Assembly (NCBI GenBank): GCA_029934695.1
Contig: JAOZLU010000119.1
Location: forward strand, 1-14,317
DNA from: Desulfobacterales bacterium
GTDB taxonomy: Bacteria > Desulfobacterota > Desulfobacteria > Desulfobacterales > 4be13
Direction: 5' to 3'
Length of the DNA stretch: 14,317 nucleotides
The notes beneath the pieces are model-generated. The model was not told the DNA's origin, made no database searches, and saw only the letters and a list, made by a program, of their open reading frames with translations. Shown piece after piece: positions 1 through 5,226 of the stretch. A program made the position numbers and the translations under genes. The first letter of the stretch is position 1; every line of letters begins with the position of its first letter.

Positions 1-56
1 ATCAAACATCAAACATCAAGCATCAAACATCAAACATCAAACATCAAGCATCAAAT
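1..56 (+). repeat. Heptanucleotide tandem array (ATCAAAC)
   Basis: Eight consecutive 7-bp units, mostly ATCAAAC with ATCAAGC at units 3 and 7 and ATCAAAT at unit 8. The array may extend left beyond the window. A related six-unit array reads in the opposite strand sense at 4026-4067. Both arrays read ATCAAAC on the coding strand of the gene they precede. Unit length is too short and there are no spacers, so this is a simple-sequence repeat and not a CRISPR. Confidence 0.9.
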
Positions 57-69
57 ATCCAAGTTTCAT

Positions 70-98
70 TTGACACACAACACAGAATCATATTTAAT
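70..98 (+). promoter_or_regulatory. Sigma70-like promoter ahead of the ACT-domain gene
   Basis: A perfect -35 hexamer TTGACA (70-75) is followed after exactly 17 bp by TTTAAT (93-98), five of six matches to the -10 consensus. Transcription would begin near 105, just before the palindromic element, giving a leader of about 245 nt to the start codon at 349. This is a sequence match only. Confidence 0.5.
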
Positions 99-113
99 GT
101 TTTTAATAATTAC

Positions 114-179
114 AGGAGTGCTGAAATGAAATTTCAGCACACCCGGCAGACAGGGGGCTAATTTTATTTCAGCACTCCT
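114..179 (+). repeat. Palindromic leader element with two competing 3' arms
   Basis: AGGAGTGCTGAAAT (114-127) can pair with the adjacent ATTTCAGCAC (131-140; 10-bp stem, 3-nt loop) or with the more distant ATTTCAGCACTCCT (166-179; 14-bp stem). The two pairings exclude each other. A related sequence (GGAGTGCTGAAA followed by CCGGCAG) occurs on the minus strand at 4092-4116 upstream of surE, so this is probably a dispersed intergenic element. Located after a promoter, it could also shape the leader RNA. Confidence 0.6.
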
Positions 180-231
180 TGAAACTGTCCAAAACTGTTT
201 TCAGGGTAATAGCTATTGATATCAGCAGGTT

Positions 232-280
232 AGGTGGAATAATATCTGGCCTCCTTACGGGAGCAAACCTTCAACCACCT
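232..280 (+). promoter_or_regulatory. Possible folded 5' leader of the ACT-domain gene
   Basis: AGGTGG (232-237) is complementary to CCACCT (275-280) and encloses a small hairpin CTCC/GGAG (251-254 with 260-263, loop TTACG). The nested arrangement lies in the predicted leader, about 70 nt before the start codon. I do not recognise it as any known riboswitch. The stems are short, so chance is a real possibility. Nothing else is recognisable between 180 and 331. Confidence 0.22.
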
Positions 281-348
281 TTTATTAAATTCCTATAGCA
301 CAGGAATGATATGATGTTCAAGATGAAAAATTAAGGAGTGTGAATAGT

Positions 349-903
349 ATGAAAAAAATTATAATCTCCGTACTCGGGCAGGACAGACCTGGAATTATTG
401 CCGCGGTTTCCAAAATCCTGTCTGATCAGAACTGCAATATTGAAAATGTAAGCCAGACGATTCTTCAGTCAGAATTTTCCGGAATATTTATTGTGTTGAT
501 TCCGGAACAGTTATCTGCTGACGGCCTCTATGATCATCTGAAAGAAGGGCTGGCATCTCTCAATCTTCAGGTTTATGTGAAGTATCTGGAACAAAAAGAA
601 ACAGATAGCTCGTTTACAGATGCAGAACCCTTCATTATTACCACCAAAGGGCCGGATCGTAAAGGGCTGGTTGCCCATATTGCCCAAATCATTGCCCGGC
701 ATGGTGTGAATGTCACAAATTTGCAGGCGGTTTTCAAGGGGGGAAATGATCCGGATAAAAATATTATGATATATGAAGTGGATATTCCGGAGCATACGGA
801 TCAGCAGACACTTTGCGCTGACCTCAGAGAGAAGGCAGGCAAGCTGGGATTGAACATCAGCATCCAGCACCGGAATATATTTGAGGCAATCAACAGGGTA
901 TGA
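349..903 (+). CDS. Two-ACT-domain regulatory protein (GcvR-like)
   Basis: This is a 184-residue cytosolic protein made almost entirely of two ACT domains, about residues 2-75 and 95-170. Each opens with the typical strand-turn pattern: a GQDRPGIIA stretch near residue 10 and a GPDRKGLVA stretch near residue 103. The architecture is that of the glycine cleavage regulator GcvR family, which binds small ligands or partner proteins and has no catalytic site. A GTG at 340 would add three residues, but AAGGAG at 333-338 lies one base from it and 10 bases from the ATG at 349, so I chose the ATG. The gene stands 62 bp upstream of the rhomboid gene on the same strand and may be co-transcribed with it. 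No gcv genes are nearby, so a link to glycine metabolism is not supported by context. The ligand is unknown. Confidence 0.88.
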   Translation: MKKIIISVLGQDRPGIIAAVSKILSDQNCNIENVSQTILQSEFSGIFIVLIPEQLSADGLYDHLKEGLASLNLQVYVKYLEQKETDSSFTDAEPFIITTKGPDRKGLVAHIAQIIARHGVNVTNLQAVFKGGNDPDKNIMIYEVDIPEHTDQQTLCADLREKAGKLGLNISIQHRNIFEAINRV

Positions 904-910
904 CCGGGTG

Positions 911-947
911 GAAAAGTTGCTTTTAACTTTTAACTTTTTAACTTTTC
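911..947 (+). repeat. Short CTTTTAA repeats with terminal complementarity
   Basis: The 62-bp spacer between the ACT and rhomboid genes contains CTTTTAA at 920-926 and 927-933, then a CTTTTTAA variant and CTTTTCA. GAAAAGTT (911-918) is complementary to AACTTTTC (940-947), giving a weak AT-rich stem. The near 7-bp period echoes the ATCAAAC arrays although the sequence differs. Confidence 0.6.
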
Positions 948-965
948 ACTGTTTAAGGTACTCCC

Positions 966-3242
966 ATGCTTATCTTTCCATTAAGCCACGAAAGTGGTGA
1001 AGTCCAGCGGCTCCCATATCTCACACTGAGTATTATTATTCTGAATATTCTTTTATATATTGTCACCTATTTTGCGGTTCCTGCAACCCAAGAGGAATTC
1101 ATTGCCCAGGAGGCGAAACTCTCCAAATATTATGCTAAAAATCCATATCTCAATCTTCCGAAAGAGACATTCAGAAAACTGTCACCGAGTGAACAAAAAT
1201 GGGAGCGACAGCAGGAACCTGAAGAATTTATTCAGGAAGCTGAAGAACGGTTGGCGGGATTGGGATCCGATGTGGTATCGGCAAAGCCGGATGAACCTGC
1301 TGAAGTTCCGGATGAAGAGGAAATAAAGGCAAGGCAGAAAAAACTGGACAGGTACGCGAGGGAATTTGAGGACGCGTATGAGGGTATTTTTTACAGAAGA
1401 TACGGATATATTCCGGCACGGGGCGGATTCTTCACCTTATTTTCCTCCATGTTCCTTAATGACGGCCTCATGCATCTTCTATTCAATATGTTTTTCCTCT
1501 ATTTGTCAGGATGCAAGATTGAGGATTTATGGGGGCGCATCGCCTATCCGATATTCTATCTGATTGGGGGAATTGTCGCATCTCTGAGTCATGGTCTGAT
1601 GTTTCCGGAAAGCGTGGTCCCGTGTGTCGGGGCTTCCGGGGCAATTGCCGCAGTTATGGGCGCGTTTATGATTCGGTTGTACAAGACAAAGATATATTTT
1701 TTTTATATCTATGCCTTTTCCACCAAAGTCAGACGCGGCACATTTCAAGCACCCGCATATCTGATGTTGCCGTTGTGGCTTGCCGAGCAGATATTGGAAT
1801 CGCTCAAATCCGCAGGTGGGGAAGGAGGTGTCGCATTCTGGTCGCATATCGGCGGATTTGTGTTTGGCGCAATTGTGGCGTTCCTGTTTAAATTCAGCGG
1901 CTTTGAGGAAAAAGTGATCGCACCGGCCATTGAGAAAAAGGTGAATCTCGTGGATGAAAATTTTTCATCAGGGATGAAAATGCTCCAGGAAGGAGATCCG
2001 GACGGTGCAGCTGAATATCTCAGGAAAGCAGTGGAGAGTGACCCGGAAAATGCGATTGCCCACAGCGAACTGAGTAAAATCTATTGCGGACAGGGCAAAA
2101 AAAAGGAGGCTGTTCTGGAACTCAGGCGGGCAGTGAATTTATATCTGAAACAGGGGAATACGGATAATGCGGTGGATGATTATCTTGAAATCAGCTCAAC
2201 TTTTCCTGATATGGTGCTGAATCCGCTTGAGCAGGTGAAGCTCATTGAGGCCATTGAAGAACGTGAAAAATACCCCCAGGCTGCAACTGCATGGAAAAAT
2301 CTTTTCGTTCATTGTCAGCGAGATCCGGAAACAAAGGACGGCCCGGAAGCCGTCAACGCGCTCAGTCAGTACGGGGATATCTGTTTAAAGCGTCTGGAAC
2401 AGCCAAAGGCAGCATTCAACGCCTACAAGATGCTTCTTCAATCCTGCCGTTATCTGACCTCCGAGCAAAAGAAGCAACTGGAATCAAAGGCCCGGGAAGC
2501 CATGAACGCAGCCCGGGAAAAAGCAGAAGCGGCTCAGAAAAAAGCAAAGGACGTAAAGCTGAAACAGAAGAATAAGGAAGTAAAGCTGAAACAAAAGAGA
2601 GAAGAAACTGCGCCTGAGATACAAAAGCCCAAGTCCGATATCCCCTTAAAGAAAAAAATCAGAGTCGTGGAGGAGATCAAACCGCCTTGGAAGTATGAGG
2701 TGACATCTGTCACGCCTTATAAGGCAAACAAAGTGAGGGCCGTAAGCGGAGGCATGAACCTGAGTATTCCCTCAACAAAACCGGTGTTGTTTCATGATAT
2801 TTACCTGATCTGCGTATTTGAATTTGAACAGAATCCTGATGCCATAGTTTATGCGGATGTCTTTGTTCCGGGAAAATCACACCCTTACAGGATACCCAGC
2901 AACCGAGTGGTTTACTCAGAATTCCTTCCAAGTCATGACTTAAGTTCTTTCAATAATTTCAGAGAGTTTATCCTTTGGATCATGTCTTATGCTGATTCTG
3001 TTTATCTTGACCGGGAAACAATGACTTTTCTCAAAACCAGGAGGCCCAGAATATTTCCCAGTCAGTATGAGACTGAGACGCATGAGAAAAATCTGTGGAA
3101 ACAACTGATTGGCGAGAAGAGATTTCTATGCGGAAAATGCCGGGAGGCATATTGGATTGACGGAAGAAAAATCCCGGAAAAAGGGGCGCGGACAAAATGT
3201 AAAAAATGCGGGCATCCGATTTTTGTCCGGCGGCCGGAATAG
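966..3242 (+). CDS. Rhomboid intramembrane serine protease with TPR and C-terminal zinc ribbon
   Basis: A 758-residue membrane protein. The rhomboid core spans about residues 15-310. It has the catalytic serine in GASGA (Ser224), the histidine in the last core helix in WSHIGG (His294), and the oxyanion-side pattern HLLFN (His170, Asn174), so it should be an active intramembrane protease. Between the first and second helices lies a charged insertion of roughly 110 residues (about 40-148). After the core come one or two TPR-like helical repeats (about 333-395) and further helices to about 500. A Lys/Glu/Ala-rich probable coiled coil (500-550) contains a duplicated VKLKQK. An unassigned mixed domain (about 575-715) and a CxxC-19-CxxC zinc ribbon (Cys722, 725, 745, 748; MJ0042-like) end the protein. 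The minimal bacterial family is about 200-300 residues, so this is a multidomain form. It starts at the ATG after a weak AAGGT. The substrate is unknown. Confidence 0.9.
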   Translation: MLIFPLSHESGEVQRLPYLTLSIIILNILLYIVTYFAVPATQEEFIAQEAKLSKYYAKNPYLNLPKETFRKLSPSEQKWERQQEPEEFIQEAEERLAGLGSDVVSAKPDEPAEVPDEEEIKARQKKLDRYAREFEDAYEGIFYRRYGYIPARGGFFTLFSSMFLNDGLMHLLFNMFFLYLSGCKIEDLWGRIAYPIFYLIGGIVASLSHGLMFPESVVPCVGASGAIAAVMGAFMIRLYKTKIYFFYIYAFSTKVRRGTFQAPAYLMLPLWLAEQILESLKSAGGEGGVAFWSHIGGFVFGAIVAFLFKFSGFEEKVIAPAIEKKVNLVDENFSSGMKMLQEGDPDGAAEYLRKAVESDPENAIAHSELSKIYCGQGKKKEAVLELRRAVNLYLKQGNTDNAVDDYLEISSTFPDMVLNPLEQVKLIEAIEEREKYPQAATAWKNLFVHCQRDPETKDGPEAVNALSQYGDICLKRLEQPKAAFNAYKMLLQSCRYLTSEQKKQLESKAREAMNAAREKAEAAQKKAKDVKLKQKNKEVKLKQKREETAPEIQKPKSDIPLKKKIRVVEEIKPPWKYEVTSVTPYKANKVRAVSGGMNLSIPSTKPVLFHDIYLICVFEFEQNPDAIVYADVFVPGKSHPYRIPSNRVVYSEFLPSHDLSSFNNFREFILWIMSYADSVYLDRETMTFLKTRRPRIFPSQYETETHEKNLWKQLIGEKRFLCGKCREAYWIDGRKIPEKGARTKCKKCGHPIFVRRPE

Positions 3243-3263
3243 AAGCAAGTCCCGCAGGAGCTT

Positions 3264-4025
3264 TTAAAAATAGCCCGGCAATTCATTGCCGAGTGACTCG
3301 CCCATGTTGTAATCTGTCATGTCGCATTTAAGCGGTGTTATGGAAATATAATTCTGCCGGACAGCAGGCCCGTCAGTATCAGGATTCCCCTCAAAATTTC
3401 GGGTGTCGCTTCCCAGCCAGTAATATGTCTGGTCCCGGGGACTGATCCTTTTCTCAAAATATTCAGAATGACATGTGATTCCGTGACTGGTTATCTGAAC
3501 ACCTGCCACCTTGTTCATGGGCATATCAGGAATATTCACATTGAGGAATGTTCCGAAAGGCATGCCCTTCTTAAAAACATCTTCTGCCAGCTTCTCCGCA
3601 AAAAAGGCCGCGTCCTCATAATGCTCAGGCTCATGCCTGTTCAGAGAGACAGCAATTGCCGGAACGCCGTATAAGGCAGCTTCCCTGGCAGCCGACACAG
3701 TTCCGGAATAGTTCACACTGTTCCCCATATTTGAGCCGGGGTTGATTCCTGAAATCACCATGTCCGGCTTGAAACCGGGGATTTCCAGGAAGCCCAGTTT
3801 TATGCAGTCTGCCGGCGTTCCGGTCACAGCATATCCGGCATATTCCCCATGCACCCTGACTTTGGATATATGAAGCGGCTGATAAAGGGTGATCCCATGC
3901 CCCACCGCACTCCGCTCACGGTCCGGAGCAACTACGGTGACAGAATGCTTTTCGGAAAACCTTTTGTAAAGTGCCCATAATCCTTCGGCATAAATGCCGT
4001 CATCATTTGTTAAAAATATATTCAT
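3264..4025 (-). CDS. surE: 5'/3'-nucleotidase SurE
   Basis: A 253-residue cytosolic metal-dependent phosphatase that removes phosphate from nucleoside 5'- and 3'-monophosphates and from short polyphosphate in characterised family members. The N-terminus carries the hallmark LTNDDG (Asp8, Asp9). Ser39 in RERSAVGHG and Asn95 in SGINPGSNMG complete the known metal site, and length is normal for the family. The start is fixed by the canonical position of LTNDDG. The codons immediately upstream are a heptanucleotide repeat and contain no Shine-Dalgarno sequence. The gene converges on the rhomboid gene with 21 bp between the stops and no clear terminator. The usual partners pcm and nlpD are absent here. 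Confidence 0.96.
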   Translation of the reverse strand: MNIFLTNDDGIYAEGLWALYKRFSEKHSVTVVAPDRERSAVGHGITLYQPLHISKVRVHGEYAGYAVTGTPADCIKLGFLEIPGFKPDMVISGINPGSNMGNSVNYSGTVSAAREAALYGVPAIAVSLNRHEPEHYEDAAFFAEKLAEDVFKKGMPFGTFLNVNIPDMPMNKVAGVQITSHGITCHSEYFEKRISPRDQTYYWLGSDTRNFEGNPDTDGPAVRQNYISITPLKCDMTDYNMGESLGNELPGYF

Positions 4026-4067
4026 GTTTGATGTTTGATGTTCGATGCTTGATGTTCGATGTTTGAT
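4026..4067 (-). repeat. Heptanucleotide array abutting the surE start codon
   Basis: Six 7-bp units, reading ATCAAAC, ATCGAAC and ATCAAGC variants on the minus strand, end exactly at the surE ATG. This array is more degenerate than the one at 1-56, with GTTCGAT and GCTTGAT units on the plus strand. It occupies the place where the ribosome binding site of surE should be. Confidence 0.88.
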
Positions 4068-4091
4068 GTTTACCGCCGAGCAAGTTCATTC

Positions 4092-4116
4092 CTGCCGGCT
4101 ATGTTTCAGCACTCCC
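4092..4116 (-). repeat. Second copy of the GGAGTGCTGAAA / CCGGCAG element
   Basis: On the minus strand this reads GGGAGTGCTGAAA, a 4-5 bp gap, then CCGGCAG (4098-4092). The element at 114-149 has the same two blocks in the same order but with an extra hairpin arm between them. Both copies precede a gene in its sense orientation. A TTGACA at 4129-4124 (minus) has only a poor -10 (AAACAT) 17 bp on, so a surE promoter here is weak. Confidence 0.5.
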
Positions 4117-4235
4117 TTCAGGTTGTCAATCTTTCCCATATTTTTTTACTCAATGTCTATGTCTTTTCTGGCTGAAGTTGGCTTTATATCTTAAATATTA
4201 ATTGCGTTCAAGGTTTATAAGTACCCGGCCAAAAG

Positions 4236-4260
4236 TTTCCCGGGATTTTTTCCTGGGAAA
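4236..4260. other. Hairpin TTTCCCGGG / CCTGGGAAA
   Basis: Nine-base arms (4236-4244 and 4252-4260), pairing throughout with one G-U wobble, enclose a 7-nt A/T loop. It stands alone in the intergenic region between surE and the carbamoyltransferase. There is no T-run after it on the plus strand, and no gene ends next to it, so I do not call it a terminator. Confidence 0.45.
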
Positions 4261-4274
4261 ACAGCTTTCACAGA

Positions 4275-4351
4275 CCGCGGATGGACATGGATGAACGCGG
4301 ATGGGTCCGCGGCAGACAGGCATCTGCGGTTATCTGCGGTTATCTGCGGTT
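4275..4351. repeat. GC-rich repeat cluster with 3x ATCTGCGGTT
   Basis: Three perfect tandem copies of the 10-mer ATCTGCGGTT occupy 4322-4351. Just upstream, CGCGGATGG-type words recur and CCGCGGA (4275-4281) is complementary to TCCGCGG (4306-4312). The words are related to each other by reverse complement (GCGGAT/ATCTGC-like). I recall similar CGCGGAT/ATCTGCGG dispersed repeats from other environmental genomes but cannot verify this here. Confidence 0.65.
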
Positions 4352-4360
4352 CCTCGTATG

Positions 4361-4599
4361 CAAATACCTGAAAATATACTTATGAAGCCCGGTTTTTTTG
4401 CAAAAACAGGAAGCGGTTATCATATCGTTATCTTTCCGATTTTTATCATTATCCTGTCTCTGATTCCTGCCGATGGCGGGTCTGGCAAATCATTGTTCCG
4501 TGATACGTCCTGGCTGTGATACCATGGAAGTCCTTGCAGAAGGGAATATGGTTATGACCGCGAGGGAAGATATCCTGACCGGAAGCCGTGTTGAGAAAA
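4361..4599. other. Intergenic stretch without recognisable content
   Basis: Open frames of about 70 codons cross this stretch, but they have no good ribosome binding site and no recognisable motifs. They run into the repeats on either side. I see no RNA gene or regulatory site here. Confidence 0.5.
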
Positions 4600-4840
4600 T
4601 TTCATATCAGCATGTAAAAATAATTGGGCAGAAGTTTGTAAGATTCAGAATGACATTTTTTTTTTTAAATTCATTAAAAAATTCTTGACATATAAAATTT
4701 CATATTTTAGCATATAAAAATAATTGGGCAGAAGTCTGTTAAAATTCAGAATGGCAGATTTTTTTAAAAATTCATTCAAAAATTCTCGACATATAAAATT
4801 TCATATTTTAGCATTTAAGAATGATTGAATAGAGAGGTGA
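4600..4840. repeat. AT-rich ~100-bp tandem repeat, about 2.4 copies
   Basis: Copy 1 (4600-4697) and copy 2 (4698-4798) share blocks such as TAATTGGGCAGAAGT, ATTCAGAATG and GACATATAAAATTTCATA in the same order. A third, truncated and diverged copy runs from 4799 to about 4840. Differences between copies are mostly single bases and run-length changes. The array lies about 390 bp before the carbamoyltransferase start. Confidence 0.8.
4685..4713 (+). promoter_or_regulatory. Promoter-like sequence repeated with the 100-bp unit
   Basis: TTGACA (4685-4690) is followed after 17 bp by TAGCAT (4708-4713; four of six consensus positions). The next repeat copy has the same layout with TCGACA (about 4786-4791). 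If active, the first would read through the second copy and the foldable segment towards the carbamoyltransferase. The -10 match is only moderate. Confidence 0.3.
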
Positions 4841-4890
4841 TTTAGCACCAGACAACATAAACTGAACATGCAGTTAATCGTGGTCACCTT
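4834..4890 (+). other. Foldable segment in the carbamoyltransferase leader
   Basis: AGGTG (4835-4839) pairs with CACCT (4885-4889) and ACCA (4847-4850) with TGGT (4881-4884). AACTG (4860-4864) pairs with CAGTT (4871-4875) around a 6-nt loop. The three helices stack into one long interrupted hairpin just after the tandem repeats. It could be a small RNA or a leader structure; I do not recognise it as a known family. Confidence 0.28.
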
Positions 4891-4926
4891 TCAAGTCGTT
4901 CTGATATGATTTTACAGAGCATCCGG

Positions 4927-4945
4927 AACGATTTGCAAAATCGTT
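4927..4945. promoter_or_regulatory. Palindrome AACGATTT-GCA-AAATCGTT, copy A
   Basis: A perfect 8-bp inverted repeat with a 3-bp centre, repeated identically at 5104-5122. Two identical palindromes upstream of one gene suggest a repressor or activator operator. It could equally be part of a repeated hairpin element. Confidence 0.45.
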
Positions 4946-4982
4946 CTGCAGAGAATGTCAAAGGGTGCTTTTTTTCAATGTT

Positions 4983-5018
4983 TTGACAAAAAACTAAATA
5001 AATGTTCAGATAAATTAA
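4983..5018 (+). promoter_or_regulatory. Degenerate copy of the shared polyamine-locus motif
   Basis: TTGACA (4983-4988) precedes a 24-bp stretch at 4995-5018 that matches the stretch at 9036-9059 upstream of the binding-protein gene in 22 of 24 positions. The core is AATGTTCAGATAA here and AATGTTCAAATAA in the other two copies. TCAGAT 17 bp after TTGACA could serve as a poor -10. This copy belongs to block A of the duplicated leader. Confidence 0.4.
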
Positions 5019-5103
5019 ACGAACGATCAAATAATCATAAGTCAGACCGAAGATTTTGATCAGATATGACGCATTCATTTCTGTCACTTTGATGGAAGGT
5101 TGG

Positions 5104-5122
5104 AACGATTTGCAAAATCGTT
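5104..5122. promoter_or_regulatory. Palindrome AACGATTT-GCA-AAATCGTT, copy B
   Basis: Identical to the palindrome at 4927-4945 and in the same orientation within the duplicated leader. It lies 24 bp upstream of the putative -35 box (TTGTCA, 5146-5151), a reasonable place for an activator or repressor site. Confidence 0.45.
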
Positions 5123-5145
5123 TTGTAGAGAAGATACCTCTTTGT

Positions 5146-5176
5146 TTGTCAAATTATTAAATGAATGTTCAAATAA
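5146..5176 (+). promoter_or_regulatory. Putative promoter/operator of the carbamoyltransferase gene
   Basis: TTGTCA (5146-5151) and TCAAAT (5169-5174) are 17 bp apart. The 23-bp stretch 5154-5176, with core AAATGAATGTTCAAATAA, is identical to 9032-9054 ahead of the binding-protein gene. The centre TGAA-TG-TTCA is a short dyad of the kind bound by TetR-type repressors; that assignment is inference. The sequence covers an alternative upstream ATG (5161), which argues against that ATG as the start codon. Confidence 0.5.
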
Positions 5177-5226
5177 TCAGATATGACGCATTCTATCAAT
5201 TGGGAGATATTTATAAGGAGGTCATT

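Larger units (their letters stand above)
4925..5193 (+). repeat. Degenerate duplication of the carbamoyltransferase leader
   Basis: Two blocks carry the same ordered elements. Each has GGAACGATTTGCAAAATCGT, an AGAGAA box, a TTG(A/T)CA box, an AATGTTCA(G/A)ATAA box, and ATCAGATATGACGCATTC (5059-5076 and 5176-5193). Block A is 4925-5076 and block B is 5102-5193. Block A is longer because of inserted sequence in its second half. Block B lies directly before the ribosome binding site of the carbamoyltransferase, so block A looks like an older copy of the same promoter region. Confidence 0.7.

Noticed and set aside
1..56. Possible CRISPR array
   Set aside because: Units are 7 bp and directly adjacent, with no spacers and no cas genes nearby.
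340..348. GTG start three codons upstream for the ACT-domain protein
   Set aside because: Its Shine-Dalgarno would end one base before the codon; the ATG at 349 has acceptable spacing and matches the domain start.
4301..4688. Two overlapping plus-strand open frames of about 70 codons
   Set aside because: They run through tandem repeats, lack ribosome sites and show no recognisable motif.
4884..5087. Minus-strand 67-codon open frame
   Set aside because: It crosses the duplicated leader and palindrome, has an AT-driven composition and no motif.
5161..5226. Upstream ATG adding 22 residues to the carbamoyltransferase
   Set aside because: The extension lies in the repeated promoter/operator sequence, has no ribosome site, and the ATG at 5227 has AAGGAGGT.
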